A DNA stretch of 64,000 nucleotides from Roseateles_B sp041912595 (GTDB taxonomy: Bacteria > Pseudomonadota > Gammaproteobacteria > Burkholderiales > Burkholderiaceae_C): NCBI GenBank assembly GCA_041912595.1, contig JAYRMR010000009.1, positions 1 through 64,000 of the forward strand, read 5' to 3'. The translations under genes and the position numbers were made by a program. The notes below the pieces were generated by a model. It searched no databases. It had not been told where the DNA came from and was given only the letters and a program-made list of their open reading frames with translations. Numbering within the stretch: position 1 is the first letter of the stretch; every line of letters starts with the position of its first letter. This document shows positions 55,478-62,376 of the stretch, in pieces.

Positions 55478-56166
55478 AGCGGCCCATGCTGCTGGTGCTG
55501 CACCGCGCGCAGTCCTCGCCGGGGCGGGTCGGCCGCCTGCTGCAGCGCAAGGGCCATGCGCTGGATGTGCGGCGTCCGCCCCTCGGCGATGCCTTGCCCG
55601 ACACGCTGGACGGGCATGCCGGGGTCGTCATCTTCGGTGGGCCGATGAGTGCCAATGACCCGGACCCCTGGATCCAGGCGGAGACCGACTGGATCGCCTT
55701 GCCGCTGCGCGAGCGCGTGCCCTTTCTGGGCATCTGCCTGGGCGCGCAACTGCTGGCCCGCCAACTGGGCGCGGCGGTGGCGGGGCGGCCGGACGGGCGC
55801 GTGGAGATCGGCTACTGGCCCATCCGGGCGACGCGGGCGGGATCGCCCTTCGGCCCCTGGCCCGAGCGCGTCTACCACTGGCACAGCCAGGGTTTCGAGC
55901 GCAGCTCGGGCATGCAGCAGCTGGCCGCGGGGGAATTCTTCGAGAACCAGGCGGTCCGCTACGGCGAGACCGCCTTCGGGCTGCAGTTCCATCCCGAGGT
56001 GAGCTTCCAGACGATGAACCGCTGGGCACAGTCGGCGCCGCACAAGCTGCAGGCCTCGGGGGCGCAGGACTGGTCGCTGCAGCGCCAGCAGGGCGCTCGC
56101 CACGACCGGGCGGGTGCCGCTTGGCTCTCCGGCTTCCTGGATGCCTGGATCGCAACCGGTTGCTGA
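55474..56166 (+). CDS. class I glutamine-amidotransferase-fold protein (possible gamma-glutamyl hydrolase)
   Basis: The 230-residue protein has a complete GATase1 triad: nucleophile Cys88 in FLGICLGAQ, His173 and Glu175 in LQFHPEVS. It has no synthetase partner domain. It resembles free-standing GMP-synthase-like amidotransferases. Plant gamma-glutamyl peptidases of this fold remove gamma-Glu from glutathione conjugates in glucosinolate synthesis. Next to a GST and a C-S lyase, that role fits well here. A glutaminase providing ammonia is the alternative. It is the last gene of the operon that begins with the efflux pump. Confidence 0.82.
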   Translation: MKRPMLLVLHRAQSSPGRVGRLLQRKGHALDVRRPPLGDALPDTLDGHAGVVIFGGPMSANDPDPWIQAETDWIALPLRERVPFLGICLGAQLLARQLGAAVAGRPDGRVEIGYWPIRATRAGSPFGPWPERVYHWHSQGFERSSGMQQLAAGEFFENQAVRYGETAFGLQFHPEVSFQTMNRWAQSAPHKLQASGAQDWSLQRQQGARHDRAGAAWLSGFLDAWIATGC

Positions 56167-56464
56167 TCACGCGGTCGGCGCCGGCTGCGACGGCCCGGCC
56201 GCTGTCACCGGAACCTGGGAGGCCAGAGCCCTCACGGCAGCGCCCCGTGCCGGGCGTGCCATAAAATGCACAGGTACTCGCGTTTGCGGTCGTCCCCAGG
56301 CCACTTTCTGACCTGAACGGGGCCCTTGCCAGGCGAGTCCGTGATCGCAAGCCTTTTTCGGACACTCGGACCCGCGGCGCCCGGCGCCTGCGAACGGTGG
56401 CCCGGCCGACCTGGAATCGCGGGGCGGTTTGCGGTGTGTCCGGCTTTTTTCTCAAACGATTGCG

Positions 56465-57085
56465 ATGCCCAATCAGCAGGCAGGCCCGCGGAAGATCCCG
56501 AGCCAGGCGCGTTCCCGACGCATGGTCGACACCATTCTCGAGGCGGCCGCCGGCGTGCTCGCCGAGCGCGGCTACGCCGGCACCAGCACGAATCTGGTGG
56601 CGGAGCGCGCGGGGGTGAGCGTCGGCTCGGTGTACCAGTACTTTCCGAACAAGGACTCGCTCGTCCATGCGCTGCACGAGCGCCATGCCGGGCAGATGTT
56701 CCAGGTGATCGAGGCGGTGCTGGGCACCGGCCCGCGCGTGACGCTGCGAGGCCACATCGAGGCCATCGTGCGGGCGCTGATGGCCGCGCACCTCGTCGAG
56801 CCCAGATTGCACCGGGTGCTGGAGCAGGAGCTGCCCTTCTTTGACGTGCCCAAGGCCGACGACAGCCCCTCGGACAAGGGCATCTTCGTGCGCATCCGGC
56901 AGCTGCTCGAACTGCACCAGGCCGAGATCGTGCCGCAGGACCTCCAACTGGCCGCCTGGGTGATCCAGCGCATCCTGGAATCCATGGTGCATGCCGCCGT
57001 GCTGGAGCCGCCGCCGGGCTTCTCCATGCCCGACATCGAGCGGGCCATCGTGGACGCGGTGATGGGCTACCTCGGGGCCCGGTGA
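56465..57085 (+). CDS. TetR family transcriptional repressor
   Basis: The 206-residue protein has an N-terminal helix-turn-helix (about 18-65: RRMVDTILEAAAGVLAERGY, NLVAERAGVSVGSVYQYFPNKDSL) and a C-terminal ligand-binding helical domain. It is oriented with the biosynthetic operon but 298 bp downstream of it. The upstream region contains GTACTCGCGTTT (56274-56285), a 12-mer that recurs before the luxR-type gene, which may be an operator. A ligand from the cluster is plausible. Confidence 0.88.
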   Translation: MPNQQAGPRKIPSQARSRRMVDTILEAAAGVLAERGYAGTSTNLVAERAGVSVGSVYQYFPNKDSLVHALHERHAGQMFQVIEAVLGTGPRVTLRGHIEAIVRALMAAHLVEPRLHRVLEQELPFFDVPKADDSPSDKGIFVRIRQLLELHQAEIVPQDLQLAAWVIQRILESMVHAAVLEPPPGFSMPDIERAIVDAVMGYLGAR

Positions 57086-57147
57086 TCGATCGGGTATCCG
57101 GCTTGCTCAATGAGGCAGCCACGGGCCATGACGCCCAGGAGACCCGC

Positions 57148-57477
57148 ATGCAATCCCACCACCGCCTCACCCTCATCGCCGCCTGCAACGCCTGCGCGGA
57201 CGCCTGCGACCACTGCGCCGCCACCTGCCTGCACGAACCGGACCTGCCGCATCTGGCGCACTGCATTGCCATGGACATGGACTGCGCCGCCATTTGCCGC
57301 GTCACGGCGGCGTGCCTCTCCCGGCAGACGCCCTTTGCCCGAGCCCTGACGGCCGCCTGCAGCCTGGCCTGCGAGGCCTGCGCACTCGCCTGCGAGCGGC
57401 ACTCGCATGAGCACTGCCAGCGCTGCGCCGAGGCTTGCCGGCAATGCGCCAATGAATGCCACCAGCTCGCGGCCTGA
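57148..57477 (+). CDS. Cys-rich four-helix copper-storage protein (Csp/DUF326)
   Basis: The 109-residue protein contains 18 Cys, mostly as CxxC and CxxxC along predicted helices (CNACADACDHCAATC, CSLACEACALAC, CQRCAEACRQCANEC). It has no signal peptide, so it matches cytosolic Csp3-type copper-storage proteins that hold many Cu(I) ions inside a four-helix bundle. CAGGAGACC precedes the ATG at 57148; in-frame upstream codons overlap the tetR end but are not homologous. Tropolones bind Cu and Fe, so a link to metal handling of the product is possible, but an unrelated copper role is equally open. Confidence 0.88.
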   Translation: MQSHHRLTLIAACNACADACDHCAATCLHEPDLPHLAHCIAMDMDCAAICRVTAACLSRQTPFARALTAACSLACEACALACERHSHEHCQRCAEACRQCANECHQLAA

Positions 57478-57515
57478 TCCTCCCTTGCCCATGCCGGCAG
57501 GGGCGGGCGCCGCAC

Positions 57516-58235
57516 TCAGAACAGCATGCCCAGGACAGCCGCCTTCAGCGCCGCCTGCGTCTTGTTGGTCGAGTTGAGCTTCAGGGTGGCCTTGGCGACG
57601 TGGAAGTTGATCGTGCGCTTGGTCAGCCCAAGGATGAGGGCGATCTCGGAAGACGTCTTGCCGTCGGCCGTCCAGCGCAGGATCGTGCGCTCGCGTTCGC
57701 TCAGCTGCGAGTCCGGGCGATGGAACAGCTGCGGGAGGCGCCGCTTCAGGATGCGCTCGTGAAGATGCTGGGCGAAGTTGCGCAGCTCACCGGCCTTGTC
57801 CTCGAACTCGCCCAGCGTCACCGGCTCCGTTGAACGCGTGAACGACATCGCGCCGATGATGCCGTGCTCGGTGCGAACGGGCAGGGTGCAGCCGAAGCGC
57901 ATGCCGTGGCGCTGGGCGGCATGCCAGAAGCTGCTCAGGCCTTCGAGGTCGCCCGAGGACCACAGCCAAGGGTTCCAGTCCGTCTGCGCATGCCGGATCC
58001 AGGGGTCCTGGGCGGAGAAGGATTCCCGCGTGTAGGTCTCCTGCCACCCATCGGGGGCATGGCCCGCCTGGATGACCGCCGGACGCGTCATGGGCGGGTA
58101 GATGTGGGCCAGGTAGAGGCAGTGCTCGAAGCCCAGCCGGCTGGCGGCAAAAGCCATCAGGTGCTCGCATTCCCCCCCGTCGGCATCGATCCCGGTTCGG
58201 GGCGGCACGGCGGCCCTTTCGATGATTCCCTGCAT
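57516..58235 (-). CDS. LuxR-type quorum-sensing regulator (solo)
   Basis: The 239-residue protein has an autoinducer-binding domain (about 25-165) and a GerE/LuxR helix-turn-helix (about 170-235: LSERERTILRWTADGKTSSEIALILGLTKRTINFHVAKA). The acyl-homoserine-lactone pocket residues are in the standard spacing: Trp and Tyr in GWQETY, Asp-Pro in SAQDPW, and the second Trp fourteen residues after that Pro. It should therefore bind AHLs. No luxI gene is in the window. AGGGAG precedes the ATG. It sits beside the PDT-like/flavoprotein/thioesterase operon, whose upstream region has a lux-box-like repeat. Confidence 0.9.
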   Translation of the reverse strand: MQGIIERAAVPPRTGIDADGGECEHLMAFAASRLGFEHCLYLAHIYPPMTRPAVIQAGHAPDGWQETYTRESFSAQDPWIRHAQTDWNPWLWSSGDLEGLSSFWHAAQRHGMRFGCTLPVRTEHGIIGAMSFTRSTEPVTLGEFEDKAGELRNFAQHLHERILKRRLPQLFHRPDSQLSERERTILRWTADGKTSSEIALILGLTKRTINFHVAKATLKLNSTNKTQAALKAAVLGMLF

Positions 58236-58593
58236 GTGTGACTCCCTTGTCGTCGAATTTGTAGAGCGAATATCTGACTAAGTACTCGCGTTTTTATGCA
58301 TTCTCTGACGTCACGGTTGATGCGCCGCAGCAATTCGTATCCGTTCGTAACAATGACAGTGATTCACCCCATGAATTTCAATCAAATCAATGTCTTATGC
58401 TCGACAAACATTCCTAGAGGGCCGATCTCAATGACTCGGACGGTGTTCTCACGATGCGCTAGACCCCGGCAATCACGTGGGATTCAGCTGGACATTCCAG
58501 AAATTACACGAGCAAACATTCGCAAGTTGGGCGCATGTTCGCTGCGCACCCCGGCGCGCAGCGCCACGGGTCACGCGGGCGCTCGCCTCGTCA
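58236..58593. other. 358-bp AT-rich intergenic region between luxR-type and PDT-like genes
   Basis: By eye, the stretch from about 58255 to 58545 is far richer in A and T than the flanking genes. It contains GTACTCGCGTTT (58282-58293), a CTGGA-CAT-TCCAG palindrome (58488-58500) and CACGTG (58474-58479). It carries the promoter of the minus-strand luxR-type gene and the 3' end of the PDT-like operon. No gene is supported in it. Confidence 0.5.
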
Positions 58594-59292
58594 TCAGCCG
58601 GGCGCGCCCGGCCCTTGCAGGCAGCCGAGCAGCCGGAGTTCCAGCGCGGCCGCGGAGGCCTCGCTCACCGCTTCTTGCGCCCGCGGGCACGTCGGGGGCG
58701 CCTCCACGGTGAAGTGGAAGCGGTAGTGCCAGCCGTCAACGCGCGCGGGGCGGGCACACCAATGCGCGATCGACAGGCCGCGCGCCGCGAAGGGCACCAG
58801 GAAGTCCACGAGGGTTCCCGTCCGCTGCGGCAGCAGGGCGGCCAGCATCAGGCGATCCGGACAGCCCAGGGGAGGGCAGTCCCACGCGGCAATGACCCCG
58901 CAACGGATCCGCCGGTTGCCGGGCGCCGCCGCCAGCACCCGCTCGCCGATGACCTGGACCGCACCGGCGTACAGCAGGTCATGGCTGCGATTGACCGGCC
59001 CCGCCTCGCTGCATTCCAGCGGAAGCAGACCGAAGGCGCAGTCGCCCGCGACGACCGCCGCATGGACCGCATCCAGACTGCCCAACCGCCGCAGCGCCGT
59101 CCCGGCCCCGAGCAAGGGCGAAGGCAGGCCGGGCGTGACGCCGTCCGCCGGACAGGCCACCTCGAGACCGCCCCCGGCCGGCCACGGCGCGGACGCGGCG
59201 CCACCCTCGCGCGAGGCCAGCGCCCGCATCTGCAGGGCGACGCCGGTCAGCGCCGCGCGCGGTGGCGCGGCCTCACGCAGGGACGGCCCCAT
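58594..59292 (-). CDS. truncated prephenate-dehydratase-like protein with ACT domain (TdaC-like candidate)
   Basis: The 232-residue protein keeps the first lobe of prephenate dehydratase (LDAVHAAVVAGDCAFGLLPL, ECSEAGPVNRSHDLL, VIGERVL) and a C-terminal ACT domain (PQRTGTLVDFLVPFAARGLS followed by HYRFHFTVE). The second catalytic lobe with the TRF motif, normally before ACT, is missing, so ordinary dehydratase activity is doubtful. TdaC of the tropodithietic-acid cluster is also prephenate-dehydratase-like. The gene overlaps the flavoprotein gene by 20 bases. The ATG at 59292 is the likeliest start; GTG at 59304 would add four residues. Confidence 0.78.
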   Translation of the reverse strand: MGPSLREAAPPRAALTGVALQMRALASREGGAASAPWPAGGGLEVACPADGVTPGLPSPLLGAGTALRRLGSLDAVHAAVVAGDCAFGLLPLECSEAGPVNRSHDLLYAGAVQVIGERVLAAAPGNRRIRCGVIAAWDCPPLGCPDRLMLAALLPQRTGTLVDFLVPFAARGLSIAHWCARPARVDGWHYRFHFTVEAPPTCPRAQEAVSEASAAALELRLLGCLQGPGAPG

Positions 59293-60568
59293 GGCGGGCG
59301 CCACCCCGGGCGTCGTCCGTGAGCGCGGGCTTGCCCGCCCCGGCGCTCCGCAGCGATGCGGCAGACGACGGCGCGGCCGCCGGTCGGCTCATCTGGTTGA
59401 AGATGTTCTTGCGATGCATCTCCTCAGTGCCGCCCACGCTGGCGAAGCCCAGCGCATCGCGCATCAGCGTCGCCACCGGGCCCTCGTGGTAGCCCCGGCT
59501 GCCGTACAGGCGGACGAGGTCCTGCGCACTGCGGATCAGGTCCTCGGAGCCCACCAGCTTGGCCACCGAGCAGGCCAGCAGCGCGTCCGGCTCCTCATGG
59601 AGCAGACGGCCCAGCGCGCCCAGGGCGGTCCAGCGGCTGCGCTCCATGCCGATGCGGATGTCGGTCAGGCGGCGCTGCACGTATTGGTGCTCGACGATGG
59701 CCTCCTGGAAGCTGTGCCTCGACTCGGCATAGCGCATCGCGTCGTCCAGGAAGGGCGTCGCGAGGTGCGCCGCGACCAGGCCGTAGTAGGCGCGGCCCAG
59801 GGAGATGATGTCCACCAGCTGACGCAGCCCGCGCCGTGGCGCACCCAGCACCTGGGCTTGCGGGATGAAGACGTCCTGGAACGCGAGGCTGCCCGTGGGC
59901 AGGGCGGTGTTGCCCAGCTTGCGGTCTGGCGGGCCGGCGCTCAGGCCGGGCGCGCCGCGGTCCACGAAGACCAGCGCCACGCCGCCCTCCGCATCGTCAT
60001 GGCGGCAGACGATCAGCGAGAAGTCCGCCATCGGCGCATGGGCGATGTTGTACTTGCTGCCGTTGAGCCGATAGCCGCCCTCGCAGGCGCTGAGCGTGCT
60101 GCGGATGCTGCGGTCGTCCGTACCGGTATTCGGCTCCGCGATGCCGGTGGCGCACAGCTCGCCGCGCCGCAGCGCCGCCAGGTAGAGGCGCTGCTGCTCG
60201 GGCGAGCCATGGCGCTGCAGGGCGCGCACCATCCCGGCCTGCGCGATGACCGACAGCAGCAGCGCCGGCGCGCGGAAGGTCGAGGCCAGGCCCTCCAGCG
60301 CCGCGGTGAAGTTCCACCAGGCCTCCGGGCGGGCCGCCTGCTCGACGTCGGCATGGGCGATGAGCTCCCACAGCCCGGACTCCCCCAGGCGCTGCCAGCG
60401 AACGGTGTCGAAGCCGCTCGCAGCGTCGCTCCCGTCTCCGTCCAGGACGGCACCCTCGCTGCCCTCGTCGGCCGTGAGGGCGGGATCCGCCGCGGGCGCC
60501 AGCGCCGCGCCCAAGGCGGCGAAGCGCTCGCGCAAGGCCAGCTGCTGCGCAGACCACTGCATCATCAT
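59273..60568 (-). CDS. acyl-CoA dehydrogenase-fold flavoprotein (TdaE-like candidate)
   Basis: The 431-residue protein has the N-terminal helical, middle beta and C-terminal helical domains of acyl-CoA dehydrogenases (CATGIAEPNTGTDDRSIRST, YRLNGSKYNIAHA, FQDVFIPQAQVLG, LGRAYYGLVAAHLATPF). The position of the catalytic Glu in the YEGT motif is Gly379 (VGGTEEMHRKNIF). Dehydrogenation by the normal mechanism is therefore unlikely. TdaE is an acyl-CoA dehydrogenase homologue that oxidises and oxygenates the seven-membered ring CoA ester. GGGAG precedes the first of three ATG codons at 60568. The start is 19 bases after the thioesterase stop. Confidence 0.85.
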   Translation of the reverse strand: MMMQWSAQQLALRERFAALGAALAPAADPALTADEGSEGAVLDGDGSDAASGFDTVRWQRLGESGLWELIAHADVEQAARPEAWWNFTAALEGLASTFRAPALLLSVIAQAGMVRALQRHGSPEQQRLYLAALRRGELCATGIAEPNTGTDDRSIRSTLSACEGGYRLNGSKYNIAHAPMADFSLIVCRHDDAEGGVALVFVDRGAPGLSAGPPDRKLGNTALPTGSLAFQDVFIPQAQVLGAPRRGLRQLVDIISLGRAYYGLVAAHLATPFLDDAMRYAESRHSFQEAIVEHQYVQRRLTDIRIGMERSRWTALGALGRLLHEEPDALLACSVAKLVGSEDLIRSAQDLVRLYGSRGYHEGPVATLMRDALGFASVGGTEEMHRKNIFNQMSRPAAAPSSAASLRSAGAGKPALTDDARGGARHGAVPA

Positions 60569-60587
60569 GGCGTGCTCCCGGCGAGCG

Positions 60588-61001
60588 TCAGACCGCACCC
60601 TGGAATTCCAGGATCTGCGACTTGAAGGACTCGGGCACCGGCGTGGTCTTGTTGCTGTCGTAGTCGAACATCACGTGCTTGGAGTAGCCGCGCGCCACGA
60701 CGGTGTCCTGGCCGTCATCGCGGTGCATCACGTGCTCGATCTCGAAGCTCTTGGTGCCGAAGCCGCTCACACGGCTGCGCACCACCAGGCTGTCGCCGAA
60801 CATGGCCGGCTGCACGTACTCGCACGCCGTCTTGACCATGATGTGCGGCAGCTTCTCGTGCTTGGGCACGGCCAGCACCTTGAACATGAATTCGAGGTAG
60901 GCGTGCTGCAGGTAGTCGTAGTAGACCGGGCTGCTGACATGACCCATGGAATCCGTGTCCCGGTACTTGACCTGGATGGGGGTCTCGAAGTGCTTGATCA
61001 T
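60588..61001 (-). CDS. hot-dog acyl-CoA thioesterase, 4HBT/YbgC type (TdaD-like candidate)
   Basis: The 137-residue protein has the YbgC/4-hydroxybenzoyl-CoA thioesterase motif YRDTDSMGHVSSPVYYDYL with Asp17 and His21. Members hydrolyse aromatic or short acyl-CoA esters. TdaD has this fold and is proposed to release CoA from pathway intermediates. AGGAG precedes the ATG at 61001. It is the first gene of the thioesterase/flavoprotein/PDT-like operon, with a lux-box-like repeat 114 bp upstream. Confidence 0.87.
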   Translation of the reverse strand: MIKHFETPIQVKYRDTDSMGHVSSPVYYDYLQHAYLEFMFKVLAVPKHEKLPHIMVKTACEYVQPAMFGDSLVVRSRVSGFGTKSFEIEHVMHRDDGQDTVVARGYSKHVMFDYDSNKTTPVPESFKSQILEFQGAV

Positions 61002-61114
61002 GGGGGCTCCTGTGGCTTGTGTGGGGTGGTTGACAGGCTCGTGGCGCGCTGTCCGGGGCATCCCGGCAGCGCGTCCGGCCTGCGGCAGTGTTGCGGCAGG
61101 CCCCCCGGGTGGCT

Positions 61115-61132
61115 ACTGTCACCAGTCACAGT
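61115..61132 (-). promoter_or_regulatory. lux-box-like inverted repeat upstream of the thioesterase operon
   Basis: ACTGTCACCAGTCACAGT is an 18-bp dyad symmetric at 14 of 18 positions and contains CTG-N10-CAG, the minimal lux-box pattern. A LuxR-type gene with intact AHL-pocket residues lies 3 kb away, beyond the same operon. Confidence 0.55.
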
Positions 61133-61203
61133 GAGCGGGTCATGCGGCGGACGTGATGTCGGTGCGTTAGCCGCGCTGTGGGATCGCTCGCGCCGATGCG
61201 ACG

Positions 61204-62261
61204 TCAGGCATCGCCCGCGAGATGCGCCGGGTCCAGCAGCTCCCGCAGCAGGGACTCGGGAAGGTCGGTCACGGCCATCGCCACGTCGAGCACCGTGCGG
61301 CCCTCGGCCCAGGCCTGCTGCGCGATGGCGGTGGCGCGCGCATAGCCGATCAGGGGGCTCAGCGCCGTCGCCAGCATGGGCTGATGCGCCAGCGTGCGAC
61401 GGAGCTGTTCGCTGTTCACGCGAAAGCCGGCGATGGCCTGGTCCGCCAGAAGCGGCATCGCGCAGGCCAGCAGGCCGATGCTGTCCAGCAGCGTCGCGGC
61501 CATCAGGGGCAGCATCGTGTTGAGCTCGAAGCTGCCGGACTGGCCCGCGATCGTCAGCGTGGCGTCGTGCCCCATGACCTGCGCCGCCACCATGGCCACG
61601 GCCTCCGGCACCACCGGATTGACCTTGCCCGGCATGATGGACGAGCCCGGCTGCAGCGCTTCCAGCTCGATCTCCCCGAGCCCCGCGATCGGGCCGGAGT
61701 TCATCCAGCGCAGGTCATTGGCGATCTTCATCAGCGTCACCGCCAGCACCTTGAGCGCGCCGGACGCCGCCACGAGGTCGTCCTGTGCGCTCATCAGCGC
61801 CATCGGGCGCGGGGACGGCTGCAGCACCAGGCCCGTGCGGCGCGTCAGCAGCCGGCAGGCCTCGGCGGCCATCGCCGGATGCGCGTTGGCGCCCGTGCCC
61901 ACGGCCGTTCCGCCGAGCGGCAGGCTTTGCAGGGCCGGCAGCAGCTGCCGCACGTGGCGCTCTGCGCTTCGCAGCTGAAAGGCCCAGGCCTCGAGCACCT
62001 GGCTGAAGCGCACGGGCAGGGCGTCCATCAGGTGCGTCCGGCCCGTCTTGATCTCCTCATGCAGCTGCGGCGCCTTGGCCAGCACCGTGTGGCGCAGGTG
62101 GGCCAGGGCCGGCAGCAGGCGCTGCTGCAGGGCGAGCGCCGCCGCGAGGCGCAGGGCGCTCGGGACGACGTCATTGCTGCTCTGGCCCGCGTTGACGTGG
62201 TCGTTCGGATGCACCGCATGGCCCGCCCGCCGCGCGGCGAGCGTCGCCACGACCTCGTTGA
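61204..62261 (-). pseudogene. fumC: 5'-truncated class II fumarase
   Basis: About 352 codons of a fumarase C remain, from NEVVATLAARRAGH (near residue 107 of a full-length enzyme) to the stop. Diagnostic motifs are VHPNDHVNAGQSSND and the fumarase/aspartase signature GSSIMPGKVNP. Homology ends abruptly just upstream of NEV, where the transposon begins, so about the first 105 residues, including the start codon and promoter, are gone. The remnant is probably not translated into a working enzyme. Confidence 0.85.
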
Positions 62262-62306
62262 GGGTTGGCCACGATCCTGGAAATTTTGTCCAAAAATCAG
62301 CCTAAG
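62262..62306. repeat. putative terminal inverted repeat of a Tn3-family transposon
   Basis: The 45-bp segment begins GGGTTGGCC exactly where fumC homology ends, and finishes CCTAAG, the G-rich start and TAAG end common to Tn3-family terminal repeats. The matching left end is outside the window. Confidence 0.55.
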
Positions 62307-62376
62307 TCTTTGAAACTCATAGCGTTTTTGGCCTCAAAACTTTCTCTGCAGGTCGGCATCCCCAGTCGGTCAAGCC

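Noticed and set aside
61204..62261. Intact fumarase as part of the cluster
   Set aside because: The first 105 or so codons are missing and replaced by transposon sequence.
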